Source: Carnegiea gigantea (taxonomy: Eukaryota; Streptophyta; Magnoliopsida; Caryophyllales; Cactaceae). Taken from it: a stretch of DNA of 64,000 nucleotides. The translations under genes were made by a program, and so were the position numbers. The stretch is from NCBI GenBank assembly GCA_029747015.1, contig JAKOGI010001577.1:84501-148500 (forward strand). The letters are read 5' to 3'. This document shows positions 12,145-24,549 of the stretch, piece after piece. Every line of letters begins with the position of its first letter. Positions within the stretch are counted from its first letter, which is position 1. The notes under the pieces were generated by a model, which made no database searches, had not been told where the DNA came from, and saw nothing but the letters and a program-made list of their open reading frames with translations.

Positions 12145-13526
12145 TGTTCAATCTGAAATTACAATGTTTTATGCCTTTTTATTATTTAATATTTGCTCGA
12201 AATAAATTATTAATTTAGGATTTTGATATTGTTTTATTTGTTTTGTAGGAATTTGAGAAATTTAAAGAATAAATAAATTGCTTAGAAAAAAGAGAGAAAA
12301 TTGAATCAAAAAGGGATTGGATCACAATAAGCGTCGGATCAAGATAAAAAAGAAGGAGCCTCAGCCCACCACCGAGGCCCAGACCTAAAGCCTAATTCGC
12401 ACCTTCTTCTTCTCTCCTTCCCTTCTTCCTACGCCAGACTGAAGTGCAAGCCCAACCGAGCTTATATGCTTGCTCAGTCCGGTTCCCTTCTTTTCTCTTT
12501 TTCTCTTCACCCCTAAGGTGGGCCTGCATAGCTGCATCTCTTCTCTCATTTTTCCCTTTTCTATCTCCTATGCAGGTAGCCCAGTCTGCTTCCATTGCTT
12601 TTCACTTAACCTGGGCATAAGCTGCTCTCGTGATCTCCAGCCTCATCCCTTCGTCTTTCTTCTCCGCTTGTTGCCTAGAGCAGCGCATGCCATTTTCATA
12701 GTTGCCATTTCATCTTGCCCATCCGTTACACTCTCTCTCATCGCTAATTATTGATTCATCATCAATATCATCAATCTATCAGTTTCAGAGGAGTAACTGA
12801 AGTAATTAAAAGGGCTGAAGTCGGCTTTTTGGGAGCTTCAAATAGGGACAAAAATAGTGAGAAGTAGGAGTAGTATTAAAATTTTCTTTCCTCAAGTTTC
12901 AGTTTTTGTTTTCTGTGCTTTTAGATCCGGTTTACAATTTCACAAATTGCTATTATTAAATTTGTGTTAGTTGAATTCGAGTTAAGCTTTCTGATTTGAT
13001 TGGAATAGTTCTGATTTGGGTTCGAATTAATGTGATTCGCAATTGAGATTGATTCAGTTTAGGGAGTTGCTCCTGTTCTGAATGTGGCTATGGCTCTGGA
13101 TGAAGTATCTAGGTTCTTTCTCATATGCTTCAGGTTTGTTATTTGCATGGTTCGCATTGAAGAAAACCTACACTATTTGACTCATGTTGGCTGATTGGTG
13201 TTGGACAAAGCCTGAATTAGTCCCAACCTTGGAATTCCATTATTTTAGAATTACTTAGAACCAAAATTTAGAATTACTTATTACCTTTTGGTTCTTATCA
13301 CTTAATTAGATTTAGTTTATTTAACCATGATGTTGAATTATTGATCTTAACTTGTGTGATTAATTAGATTTGGAATATGAGAATACTAAGTGATATTAGT
13401 TTTGTTTAGCAAGCAATGTTGCTAGAGTAAGTAGTTAGTTGCTAACCTAATTTCGAAACACATCTCTATTGATCGACATCCGTAAGTGTTACAATGATAA
13501 ACCGTATACTTGCGGGAATTACAACA
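12145..13526 (+). repeat. E1 3' LTR
   Basis: It starts TGTTCAATCTG directly after the purine tract and ends TTACAACA. It is about 65 bp longer than the 5' copy. Two indels are visible: an extra ATATTTGCTCGAAATAA segment near 12190, and a local duplication of TTTAGAATTACTTA near 13265. Confidence 0.88.
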
Positions 13527-13680
13527 ATTCAAGCCTAACCACTAAGCTGCATGAGATTTGATGCTAACTAACTTTCGCCATGACAATGGTTAATAATGCA
13601 AAATCCAAACCTAGCCACTGAGGGTTATGAGACTTGGCATCCGCCAAATTTCGCCATGATGGTGGCCGATGATATCCAAT
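13527..13680. repeat. Degenerate ~77-bp tandem array, right part
   Basis: It continues the array seen at 6845-7198 (AATGCAAAATCCAAACC near 13596, GCCATGATGGTGGCCGATG near 13651). It is separated from the left part only by E1. Confidence 0.8.
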
Positions 13681-13689
13681 TGTTCCGGT

Positions 13690-14135
13690 AGCTAGAAATC
13701 TTAAATTTTAATCTTTTGCCAGTCTAATTTTTTTTTGTATTAATCTTTCGCCGATTTAGCGGACCTTTTGTCAGTCTGATGGACCTATCATTGGTGTAGT
13801 GGATCTTCACATTAACCTTTCACTAGTTTCACAGATCTTTCACCAGTCTAATGGATATTGGTGTTAACCTTTTGCTAGTATAGCATACATTTTGCTGATC
13901 CAGCAGATCTTGATGTTAGACTTTCATTCGTTTAGCAGACTTTTCACTGATCCGGTGGACCTTTCACCAGCCTAGTGATTCTTAACCTTTTGTCAATTTA
14001 GTAGACCTTTTGCCAGCCTAGCGGATCATGAGGTTAACCTTTCGCTAATTTAGTAGACCTTTCACCGGTCTAGCAGATCTTAACTATCCTTTAGTCTAGC
14101 GGACCTGTCACCAGTCTAACAGTTCTTGATTTGGG
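13690..14135. repeat. Second degenerate tandem array (CCTTTCGCC...TCTAGCGGA type)
   Basis: Repeated half-units of roughly 25-35 bp follow the pattern ACCTTTCGCCAGTCTAGCGG with many substitutions (for example near 13775, 13830, 13950, 14000 and 14060). No coding frame is conserved across units. It lies directly beside the 77-bp array but has a different unit. Confidence 0.7.
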
Positions 14136-14280
14136 TGGCATAGAGCTTGAAGACTTGTAGCTAGGTCTTTATTAACTTGGTGGTGTTTGAGCCAAAGACC
14201 TAAAGCTAGGTCCCCGTGAACTTAGTGGCGTAAAGCCTATTAATGGTCGGGTGTTAAACCGCCCAAGGCTTCCAATTTGA
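14136..14280. repeat. Short imperfect tandem duplication
   Basis: Two copies of about 50-60 bp share GACTTGTAGCTAGGTC / GACCTAAAGCTAGGTC and AACTTGGTGGTGT / AACTTAGTGGCGT. It closes the repeat cluster started at 13527. Confidence 0.5.
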
Positions 14281-15398
14281 CCTTTCATTGGTTAGCGTTA
14301 ATGTCATTTCCTTCTAATTGGAGCTTGGTAGCCTGAAGTTAGGTTAACGTCCTTCCTATAAGGATATTGGTGAGGTGCCCCTTTAATATTAGGGAGATGG
14401 TGCTTGTGTAAAACTCGCTCTAAGGATGGTGCCCTTACTTTGGCTGAGCCTAGTTAGGGTCATGGTTAAAATGTAGATGTCTTCTGTGATAGTTGTTAAT
14501 GCAATCTTTAAAACCTTTAATGTAGGTTCATGGCTGGCCAAGGTTGTGTGCCCTCCCTGTAGGATTGCTATCATGTTTGAATAACACCTCTTTGATCTGG
14601 GGTTCCCAAGTGATCAAGGAGGACAGTGATCTAGTAGATAGGCCAAAGGCCCAAGTATAGATCCAAGTGCACTTACTAACCTAAGTGAGACCATGCGTCA
14701 GGATTATGCAGCCTCAATTATGCTTACTATGCAGACATTGGATGAACTAATCACGTATCTATTTAGGTGAGGATCTTATACTAAGTTTGAGGTCCATTTG
14801 ATAAGGCCCGATAAGGTGTAGGAGACTGATGAGTTAGGCACAATAGTATTAGGTTGCAAAGCATCATATATATGCTTATTAAAAGACCAAAAGTCAGCAC
14901 ACATATTTGGTACATAGATTCTCACATTTAAAGTACCGGTTTAATCCACAGGGATTTGGGTCCTAAAATCTTGTCCAAGATCCTAATTTTTTTTAGATGG
15001 ATTTGGATCGAGCTATCTAGATAGGTAAATTTTTACCAAATCTATTCTTTTATTTACTATTTCATTTAGAGGAAAAATTGAAAAAGTGATTTGGAGATAA
15101 CAAAGATTGATCAAGAAAAAAAATTATAAATGCGGATCAAGGAAATAAACAAAAGTTGCACCAAAAGATGAAAATAAATTGTGTAAAGTTCTATTTAAAA
15201 ACGAAAAGTTGTATGAAATTGATAAAGAAAATGAAAGTATGATGCCATGTGGGGCTTCTGCTTATTGCTCTCTTACTAACAAAGAAGGTTTTTTTTTTTT
15301 TTTAATTGAAGGAAAATTTTTGGGAAAGGACACCCCTCTATGGAATCAACATTTACCTGTGAAGTTTTCATCCTCCCTACGTTCACTTTACTCGGTGC
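14281..15398. other. Intergenic stretch, nothing recognised
   Basis: No family signature, inverted terminus or RNA gene could be supported here. Short open frames at 14389-14574 and 15179-15406 have no recognisable motif. Confidence 0.45.
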
Positions 15399-15420
15399 GG
15401 GTATAGTGATTTCGCAACAT

Positions 15421-15620
15421 GGTAATTACGGGAGTTTCGGTAATTCCCATAATCTTATCCGTACATGTGGCGATATTTAATCTCTACCGGTCATTTTTAT
15501 TTTTTTAATGGCATTAAATTTAATATTTTTAAATTAATAAACTTATGATAATTAGTTGAAAAATTATTTTTTAAGGGCATGTTTGGATAGTGAAAAATTC
15601 TATCTTTAATTCAATGAAAG
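15421..15620 (+). repeat. MULE left terminal inverted repeat (approximate)
   Basis: GGTAATTACGGGAGTTTCGG then TAATTCCCATAATC pairs with the reverse of 40496 downward (GGAAATTATGAAAATTATCG then TAATTCCCACGAT). Similarity continues through AATTAATAAA to ATGTTTGGATAGTG. Alignment can be carried about 20 bp further outward (GGTATAGTGATTTC against GGATAGGATAATTTCC). Confidence 0.6.
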
Positions 15621-16380
15621 ATCTAAAAGAAGTTAAAAAGAAACAAAAAAATAATTAAATTATTTGATGCTTGAAGCCCAAATTACCTTCCATTTTAGCT
15701 CTCTGATCGCCACTGGGGTTAGCAGTTGAACTCATTGTTTCCGGCCATTTGCTACACATTTTCGAGCGAGATATCGCCGAAGTTGACGCCGACTAGGTTA
15801 TATCTGGTCGGTGAAATTTCTGGTGACCTCCCCTGCCCCCCAAAGTAATGCGCTTGAAAAAACCGAGAAGATAAACTTTCGCCGGAAAAAATGTGCATGC
15901 CGAAAAAAGATAAAATGTCGCTGGTAAGTAGCTTGGCTAGTCGTCTGATCTCAGCCGGTGCCAGTGTCGTCGGTGGCGATGGGCTGGGAGGCATATCGTT
16001 CAGTGGGATGGGAGTTGGACGGTTGCGAATGTGAGGATTGAAGGGGGTGTTGAGGTTTTGTTCAGCAACATAATAATTATATATGATGTGAGAGCATATG
16101 TTTCAATCAAAGCCTTCCAAGCTAATGGTTAGGATCCTCTGATGGTAGTAGTAAGGTCATAGGTTCAATCCCTAGTTAGCACCTTGAACTTTTTGTGGAA
16201 TATACTCCAAGAGTTTTGAACTTTTTGCGGAATATATGACGCGAGAGCACATAGTTTTGGAAACTTGTTTGGACTAGAGAGCATTATTGAAAGCTTTCCT
16301 CAAAAAAAATTATTTTGAAAATATTGTTCCCTTGAAATCCAAGAGTTTCCATACAAAAAGAATTATGTCCTTAATAGAAA
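15621..16380 (+). other. MULE subterminal region, including a GC-rich segment and a possible SINE-like fragment
   Basis: The GC-rich stretch 15700-16020 has an open frame on the minus strand (15994-15752) without a known domain. It is probably leader or promoter sequence, as in other MULEs. At 16120-16180, TAATGGTTAGGATCC and GGTTCAATCCC resemble pol III A and B boxes 30-40 bp apart. Near-direct repeats TATATGATGTGAGAGCATA (about 16080) and TATATGACGCGAGAGCACA (about 16232) flank it. A small tandem repeat (GAACTTTTTGTGGAATATA) lies at 16187-16240. Confidence 0.35.
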
Positions 16381-16540
16381 ATTAATTTCCTTATTTTTGG
16401 GGATTCTATAAGCTTTGCCTACTTCTCCCTCGCAATTAGCTTCCCACAATTTCTATAAATTAAATTATCATCTAAGTTTAATTCATCACTATTTCATAAC
16501 TCTCCACGCTCTATATTCATATCGTTCTAAGCAATCTTCA

Positions 16541-19519
16541 ATAGTGGAGTTCAACACAACTAGTAACGATAATAATGTAAGGTTTTTTTTATTATAATGT
16601 GTATTTATTAGGGTTTTAATTGTATCTATTGTAACTTTTTTGCAATTCCCTTAGCATAAGGCAATATTGCATGCAATGAAATTTTCTTAGATGTGAATTT
16701 CATTGAAACATATATTATAAGCTTCTAAAATTGACAACTTTAAATAATCTAACCTTTTTTTTGTTTAGCTTTTTATGTGTTTGTGTGTTTGGATGGCATA
16801 TTTATTAGGTTATTTTTAATTTTGTTCTTCTTATTTTATTTTTATATTTCAACACATCATGTGCATTTATTTTATCTTTAATTGTATCCATTATAAATTT
16901 TCTCAAATGTGTGTCTAAGTACTGCGTGATTTCGAAAAATGATGAAAGTCCATGTCATATTTTTTGTTGATTTGATTTTTATTAACATTTACAATTATCC
17001 AGTAGGGTTTCCACTTTGTTTTTTGATTTTTTCTTTTTATTAATGTTTATAATTTGTTTAGTGCGACCTTCACATTGAAGAAGAAGAAGAATATGCAGAT
17101 GAAGATGATGATTTTATTATAATTAAAAATTTTTAAGATATACAAGTAATACTGGATGAAGAATTTCAAGATTTTACCATGGAAGACATGAGGAGATTTA
17201 TATTCAAAACTCTTGACTTTGGCCATGCATTCTGTTAAAAAAAAAATATATGCGAAAGTTCAAGGTTTCAAAGTTTGGAAGGATGGGATACACAAAAGTA
17301 GAAGAGATGGACATCCAACTTTGGCATTGTTTAAATATTCTGCAGAGGGTGCACGCCTAGCAAAACATGTTGATGATATTGAAAGAGTGCAAAAAGCGAA
17401 GGGTAAAACACGTTTTGGTTATAAAGTTGAAATACAATTCAATTGGATTAGAGAAACAAATCATTGGATTGTGATAAGATTTGTTGTTGACCATACATAT
17501 CCCCTTGACAATGCAGATCAAGTAATATACTTGAGGTTAGGCAACATTAATTTTTAAATTGTTATATGTACTTATCTAATTATGTATTACTAATGCAAAT
17601 TTTTGCCATTTAAAAATTTAAATCTCATAGGAAAATTGCAAAGCAGACTCAAATTGAAATTGAACACATGTATAGTGCTCGCATTCCTCCCCATTGCATC
17701 ATGCAAATTTCATGAAACGAGCCAGAAGTTATAACAAATTGGGTTTTCTCAAGCAAGATTTTGAGAATCATGTGAAAAAGTTTAAAAAGGAAAAAGAATG
17801 TGATGGTGATGCTGAGGTTGTTATGGGTCATTTAAGGGGGAAAAAACATGTTGATTCCTCATTTTTCTTGAAGTATGCTGTGGATGGTGAGGACTACTTA
17901 CCAAAATTGTTTTGCTGCAATAGAGCTTTAGGCATAGACTACAAAACTTTGGACAAGTCCTTGTTTTTTTATACTACCTACAATTGCAATGCCTATAATA
18001 AACCACTTGTGATGCTTGTTGGTATCAATCATAATCAAAAGACAGTGCCTTTTAGATGTGCATTGACGGTTGATGAGAAAGAATCTTCATTATTTGGGTT
18101 TTGGAATAATTAGTCAAAGCAGGGGAGGGACAAAAGCCATTAACTATTCTAACAGATGGAAACAAGGCAATCACTAGTGCTATTAAGGTGGTATTCCCTA
18201 AAGCACACCATAGGCTATGCTTGTGACATCCCATGAGAAATGTTGAGGAACTGAAGGTGTTAAATTTTCTAGTGGCTTTATTAAGTGCCTCAAAAGTTAT
18301 CAGACTCCAAATGTTTTTAGAAAAAGTTGGAAAGAACTTGTGTCATATTATGGAATTCAGGATAAAAAGTAGACTAAGGACTTGTATAATTATAAGGAGA
18401 AGTGGGCAGAAGCATACTTACGTGAATATTTCTTCACAGATCGGTAACCTAAACTTTAAGCTTTTTTTAGCATACTCAATAGACCAAATTCATATTAATT
18501 TACTTTTTTTAAAAATTTTATCAGGTGTGAAAAGCACACAAAGAGTTGAATCAATGCACATAAATATAAAATCATCAATAACTACAAAGTAGAAGATATA
18601 TGAGCTAGTGGAGTCATATGATCAAGCTATTATAGAGCTTAAAGTTCAAGATGGACATGGTGACTTTGCTATAATTCATACTTACCCAGTTATTGACATA
18701 ATCTTTTCCACCATTAAGACCCATGCAGCAAAAGTCTGTACAAGAGAATGTGACTATCTACTGTGTAAGGAGATGATATATGAGTCAATGTATATTATCA
18801 AACGTGAGCAACAAAATGATGATGGACCTAAAGAGCCTATTTTTTTATTGGGTAAATAAAGTTGAATGTGAGAACAGATAGTTTATAATGATTAGGCATG
18901 ACTCTCATGAAATGATGTATTGTTGATGTATGAAGTTAGAGTTAGTGGGCTTCTCGTGCCATCACATGTTTGCAGTAATGAAATATGCGAATATGAAGCA
19001 AATCCCAAATGGTTGCATTCTATGAGGATGGACTATTGGTGCGAAGCAGCAAATTGTGCTATAAGAAGATGCTTCTACACATCAAAGGGAAAAAGATGTA
19101 ATTAAAAAGGATAAAACTACAAGCAAGATTCATCTTATAGGAATTAAGGACCTGAAAGTCATAAGTGCAAAAGGGGCACCAAAGGGGAAGAAGCAGAGAA
19201 CTTACAGCCATTATCATAATATAGTGCATGTGCAATGCACGTGCCCTATAATGTCAATTTTCAATCTCGTGGAGAAAAGTCAATCATGCATTTGGATTTA
19301 AATGAACCTCATGTTGGTAGCCCGTAATCTTCACCTACCAAGTTTCATAGAATGCAAACACTTATGGGTTAAATTGAACGCGTGATGTGCTTTTGATGCA
19401 TATGCCTCATATTTATACTAGTGGAGAAATGTCACAGGTATTGAATAATATTAACATATTAATGCAAATTCAATCTAATATCAATCCTACTAATTATGAT
19501 ATTCAATTTGTGGGTTGAG
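16541..19519 (+). pseudogene. FAR1/MULE-type transposase, broken
   Basis: Four exons can be traced: about 16541-16576, 17062-17535, 17631-18443 and 18525-19519. Boundaries are AAT/GTAAGG, GAG/GTTAGG and CGG/TAACC-type donors with TTTAG, CATAG and ATCAG acceptors. The order is: an acidic N-terminus (IEEEEEYADEDDD); a FAR1-like DNA-binding region (17170-17530); a MULE DDE core with NAYNKPLVMLVGINHNQKT, LTDGNKAITSAI and KAHHRLC; RVESMH; and a SWIM-type zinc finger (FSCHHMFAVMKYANMKQIP, about 18955-19010). Breaks: the start codon reads ATA; the first catalytic Asp (DTTY) reads YTTY near 17972; a frameshift lies around 18110; TGG to TGA at 18224-18226; and TAG near 18590. The enzyme would cut at the MULE ends in the nucleus. 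Related FAR1/FHY3 proteins are host transcription factors, but the long inverted repeats outside favour a transposon copy. Confidence 0.8.
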
Positions 19520-19989
19520 TATAGTGAAGAAATGAAGAAGTTTGATAAAGATCCAACTATTCTATACTAGTATCCAAAGGAAAACTGGTAATAATTAATC
19601 ATTTGAAAGATCTGTTGCTTTGCCTTCACAATTGTTTTCGAAGTTGAATAAATATCGAGAACATATTCATTGGTGAGCCTCACACCTTGTAAAATGTCCA
19701 GTATTTTATGAAATAATTATATAAAATTAAAATATTATAACTTGTTAAATAAAATAAAACATAAGTTAAATCAATCCAAAACAAATGTTTACTTCTTATT
19801 GCAAACAAAACAACCTTTCTAATAATAGTCTAATTTTGCAAGATTATATATTTAAACTTCGCCTCATTGACTTCACTTGCCACCAACTTAGCAACATACT
19901 TTAGTCGCTCCACTTGCACTTCACTGACTATATAAACTAATAAAATAAAATAATAATCAACCATTATTCATTTTCTATGCTTAACAAAA
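19520..19989. other. Spacer between the convergent transposase and ULP1-like genes
   Basis: This is an AT-rich stretch with no domain signature. It probably holds the two converging 3' untranslated regions. Confidence 0.4.
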
Positions 19990-22460
19990 AAACATATTAG
20001 TAGCATGATTTAATACCAACTGAGAATGTTATTTGGCTCCATTCAGAAATTATCCATTGCTTCAATAAACTTCAGAACAAACATGCCACAATCATACTTG
20101 GACCATACACATAAATATTACCTTCTTAAACATACAATATTGCTCTTGTAAGATGGATTGTAGTAATTTGCTTTAATTGACTCACGAATTTGGTTACATA
20201 TGAGTCAAGGGATAATCAAAGCCAAATAATGACACATCTCTGTATAATATGCTCAAGCAAGGATGGTTTCAGTATGCCCTTGATCTATTTAGTAGCCGTA
20301 TGATACAACACCATGTATTCCTTAAGGACTTTTGACAACATAGGGGCGTTTGTCATTTCACAATATATTCTGTGTTCGAAAATTAGCTATTTACCTCATC
20401 GTATGCAAATTTAATTCTTTCATCCTCGGCAACCTTTGATCGCAATGAATCCAACAAATACCATCTTTTCTCTTTTATGTTAAGCACAATCAATGTCCAA
20501 TCACATGCGTCCAATAAGGGCATGCAAACCTATATACACAGATAAATTAATCACATCATCTCTTGGGGTTCTTATGTTGGAAAGCAAATGTAATAACATA
20601 TAATATTAACAATTAACGTACCTGTTCAATCTGACTTTTGCATCTTCAGGAATATAATAATCAACAATAGCTATACTATTGTCATTTGGAAGTTTTACAA
20701 CGGACTGTAGAATGAAACATTTAGTGTATTCAATAATATTTCAACATTAATAAAAATAAAGGAAGTAGAAATAAAAAAACCATACCATTCTCTATTACCT
20801 GAAACATGTTAGGTAAATACAACCTATTGTTTCCTTTCTTTCGTGCTTTTAAATGTAGATCAAATATAAATGCATCTATACACTATTAAATAAAAAATAA
20901 TTGTAATTATGTTATCAATATTTGAAATCATGTATATTTTTTGATGAATATTCATTAAATGAAATGTTTCACTTATACTTACGCAATTTGTCACCTCATT
21001 GTTAGGGTACAAAGCTACCAAGTCATAGACAGTCAAAATCCTCCAACCTTAGAATTTCACAAGCAATTTTATATGCTTTTTTCTGCTTAAAAACTTTATC
21101 CCATAATATTGCTTCTTCATCTGTCAAATAAGACAAATAACATTTATACTTATCAAGATAGCCATATTAGACGTTATTGTTCTGATCATTGGGGATGTCA
21201 TCATTGAAATCTATAAGCGGTGAAAAAATATGAAATAGAAATTAGATGAATCAAATGTCATATAGAAACGCATGTTGCTAATAAGGATGAATATATATCA
21301 TATATATGTACCACTTTTTGTATCATATTCTTACAAGTTACATGATTCCTAACATTGCTTTTAGACACATGCAGATTGTACAAATAATTATATTTCATAA
21401 GCTATACAATATGAGATAGGGATTACCAACAACGTTTAAAATTGACAATAGCATATTAATAAATAAATATTATAAACTACTTGATGTCATACCATTGTGT
21501 TTTCATTTTCCAATGATGATTGCTTGTGTTCATATGTGGTAAAAGTATCCAAATCTAAATCATCCAAAACATTGGTTCACTAGGGTCCACATTGTGATAA
21601 TGTTTCAGTTAACTCATCTACACCACATGACTTGCTCAGTTGTAGATCATGAGTAGGGATTTAAATTAAAACTACACCAAAAGTTATTATTTTTCCTCGA
21701 ACAAGGTAAATAATATTAAATACCAGTGGCGTACCCTTGTGTCTTTATTTTTTGAGAGCAAGTCTCTTCGTTGAAGTTTAATCACACGTCTTCATCCAAC
21801 ACGTGATGCTTCTCTAATGTCAACTTCTGGCCCGCTAATTTTATGCCGCCATCTCAAAGTGATGTCCTTACTTGTCCACTTCTTTTTTTATGTTTCAACT
21901 GTTTTGGTGCTTTGTGTGGGTGAGGTTTAGTTTTATTTAACTTATAGTAATTGGGTTATCCCTTATGGTGACAAGGTCATCAAGAAAGTATGATCTATTA
22001 AAAGATAGTTTTTTCAGAGATGCAGGAAATGTCATTCTGGTAACTAGAGAGTTGTCATCATCTCCACTGGCAAGCTCTCTCCTTCGCTTACAAGTTCTAT
22101 CATCTGGGTTGCCAAAGTCCTAGCTAGTGAACTTTATGAAAGGGGATTCTGAGTGTTGTTTTGATAATTTTGCTCAAGGATCATCAAATAAATTTGGAGT
22201 AGGAAGAGGAGTAACAACGGGAACATCATATCTCTACTTGATTCAAATTTCATTTTTTCTGTATTACTCATCCAAATTTCATCTTTTAACGTACCCTGCT
22301 TTTTTCATGCTATGATCTATGGCCATGAAATGTAGAGATGGTAACAACTTTTTAATTGATTGCAATTTGGAAAATACTTTCTCAAATTCTTTTGAGCAAT
22401 TGCATGCACACTTATACATCTCACATGAATTCTTCTGTTTTGATTTCTACAAGTTTTAAA
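19990..22460 (-). pseudogene. ULP1-like (C48) cysteine protease carried by the MULE, broken
   Basis: Read on the minus strand, the region yields a multi-exon ULP1-type protease. An N-terminal part (CEMYKCACNCSKEFEKVFSKL, cut here to its pattern, about 22440-22360; RKRRELASGDDD-like, about 22090) is followed by LTDEEAILWDKVFKQKKAYK (about 21125-21066) and FIFDLHLKARKKGNNRLYLP (about 20870-20815). Next come ACDWTLIVLNIKEKRWYLLD (about 20510-20450) and YDCGMFVLKFIEAMD (about 20095-20050). In the C48 family the catalytic set is His-Asp-Gln-Cys. Asp (YLLD) and Cys (YDCG) are visible, but the expected His before Trp reads Asp (CDW), so activity is doubtful. GT-AG introns separate the blocks, and an in-frame TGA follows DFDCL near 21035. 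Such proteases remove SUMO-like modifiers; their role in MULEs is unknown. Gene and transposase converge tail to tail. Confidence 0.75.
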
Positions 22461-22499
22461 AAAAAAGACCAATATAATATATTAGGTGAATACAAGAAA

Positions 22500-22606
22500 G
22501 ACATACCACAACATATATTTCTTCTAATCAAACAAAAAAAATTAGACACAATTAATTATAACATTTGTAAAAACATAAAGAGCAAATCTTTTTTTAAGAG
22601 CCCACT
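22500..22606. repeat. ~100-bp tandem array, left copy
   Basis: One unit (TAATCAAACAAAAAAAATTA, AACATAAAGA, AAGAGCCCACTT) matches the units right of E3 at 39096-39440. Its last bases CCACT form the left target duplication of E3. Confidence 0.8.
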
Positions 22607-23454
22607 TGTTGTACTTTTTCAAGTATATGGTTTATCGCTACATACTTGATGTATCAGTCCATGAAGACAGTTTGTAAATTAATTTACCAACATTTTCATT
22701 GAAATTAAAACTAAGTGCAAAATTAATCAAAACCAAGGTCAAATTATTCCACCAAACAAATTAATAGACTGAATAAATAAGATTAATTCATGAAATTGTG
22801 AACAATACTCTACCTTGCAAAGAATCTAGTCAAAACAAGCATGAAACACCAAACTGCAAATAATTTCAACCCACCAACACTTAACTGCATTTATCCATTT
22901 AGCTACAACACGTTTGCCACAGTAGCGGAGCAAAACGAACCCAAGGAAGGTTAGAGCAAAGCAATTGAACCCAAAAATCAGCAGAGCACCCCAATCCAAA
23001 GCAGGGGAAGTGATTCATGAGCAAAACATAACAATCAATCAAGGACTTGAGCCTAGAAAACATTCAATTTTCAAAGTTTAGCCGTGATTTCTACTCAAAC
23101 TAGCATACCTAAGTTCCAAAATTACATCAAATTTTAGGAACTAATATCTAGATCTAAAACTAGAAATGAAGATTGAAAATAAATTTTTTTAACTCGAAAC
23201 TCAGTGCTACATGCCCTCTTAAACTGCTCTATCTTCTACCTCCCTCTTGCAGCTCCAATTTGCCCCCTTCATTGCCCTACATTAATTCGCAAAATAATTC
23301 CTTTGAAACCATTGGGATAATGATGATGTTAATTATACAACTTCATAATTCCTACAAAATAAATAAAAATATATTAAAATTTAATTTAATGATTTATTTT
23401 GAGCAAATATTACATAACAAAAGGGTATAAAATATCATAATTTCAGGTTAAACA
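22607..23454 (-). repeat. E3 3' LTR
   Basis: On the minus strand it starts TGTTTAACCTGAAATTATGA right after a purine-rich tract (23474-23455) and ends GTACAACA. It is about 500 bp shorter than the 5' LTR. The missing part corresponds to roughly 38475-38980 of the partner, between TTAATTATA and TCATAATTCC. Confidence 0.9.
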
Positions 23455-24540
23455 ATAGCTTCACACCTAAATTTTACTCGTCGTCGAGTAAAAGAAAACA
23501 AAAAATCCTAAGAAGAAAATAAAATCCTAACCCACTTTCGTAGGAATCACGGTTGCCACTTAGCATATGCAGAAAGCCCTTTAAACTCCTAGGTTATCCT
23601 AGTGGATGGAGAAGGTCTTGTGAGGGTTTGGAGAAGATATACCCATAAAATCTATAAAAGAAATCCAAAAACAAAAAATCAAAAATATTTTTGATTTTTT
23701 TACAAACATTTACATATACAACACTGGAGAAAAATATATACACATTCTAATCAACCACATCACTCAAGCAACCAAAGCACTAGATCACATATAACTGCAA
23801 TGCACACATCAAGGCTTAAAGGGCTAGCAAAGGGTAGCATTCAACACAAGGGTAGCAATTTGTTTATGTAGTTCACCAAAACAACTTAATGCCTTCATCA
23901 TATTATCATAATGCACAAGCTAAATATGGTTTCAAAGCGAATCAAAGCAAGTTATAGAGATGTAATCATGGAAGCAACACACATGTAAACAAACGTTAGC
24001 CTAAAGTGATAAATTAGTCTTTAAAACTCAACATTTCACAGGTTCATCTACCATAATTAAGCTTGCTTAGAATTAATGTCAGGAGTTAGGACTGCATACA
24101 AACATCACACTTTAAGACTAAGTCCTATCAATGCACACCACATCTATGTACAACCTAACACTGAGGGTGCAAGAGAACACAACTAATCAAAAATAGCACA
24201 TAAATTCCCAAAAACAAAACAAAAACCTCAAATTTTTCATTTTTTTATTTTTTTAAATATTTTTCAAATGTTTTCCCACCCCACACCTAAATCTCATAAT
24301 GTCCTCATTGGGAGTGGAAAGAAACATCAAACATAAAAATAAAACCTAAAAAAATAGATATACAAAAACAAAATTCAAAAACAAAAGGGACATGATCCAA
24401 AAACAAATGTACAACATATATACACAAAAGAGAAAAAGAAAAGCAACCAACTACACAAAAAGAAAAGAAAAAGAGAAAAGGAGAAAGGAAGAGAAGAAAT
24501 ATCTAGCAAACCACATCGGGTGCTAAGTACACCCAAGCTA
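23455..24540 (-). other. E3 3' untranslated region with conserved blocks
   Basis: On the minus strand a block at about 23640-23525 (CTCACAAGACCTTCTCCA, GTTTAAAGGGC, TACGAAAGTGGGTTAGGATT) precedes the 3' purine tract. An internal purine block (CACTCCCAATGAGGACATTA, TTTAGGTGTGGGGTGGG) lies at about 24320-24268. Both match E1 and E2. The remainder is A-rich without coding signal. Confidence 0.7.
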
Positions 24541-24549
24541 TCATTACAA

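Larger units (their letters stand above)
7199..13526 (+). mobile_element. E1: gag-only LTR retrotransposon (Ty3/Gypsy, Athila/Tat-like; TR-GAG type)
   Basis: Two direct repeats of about 1.3-1.4 kb (7199-8515 and 12145-13526) flank 3.6 kb. The 3' LTR starts TGTTCAATCTG and both LTRs end TTACAACA. A primer-binding site follows the 5' LTR (TTTGGTGCCATTACCAGG, from 8518), a decayed match to the tRNA-Asp type. A purine tract (AGCTAGGGGG) precedes the 3' LTR. The interior holds only a broken gag-type frame; no protease, reverse transcriptase or integrase is recognisable. The right flank starts ATTCA; the left flank looks like the same 5-mer with a 3-bp loss at the junction (inferred). E1 is inserted in the 77-bp array and is in the same family group as E2 and E3. 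Confidence 0.88.

Noticed and set aside
15380..15420. 9-bp target duplication for the MULE
   Set aside because: No convincing 9-mer pair was found next to either candidate end.
16120..16180. tRNA gene from A- and B-box-like words
   Set aside because: No cloverleaf or acceptor stem could be folded; kept only as a weak SINE-like hint.
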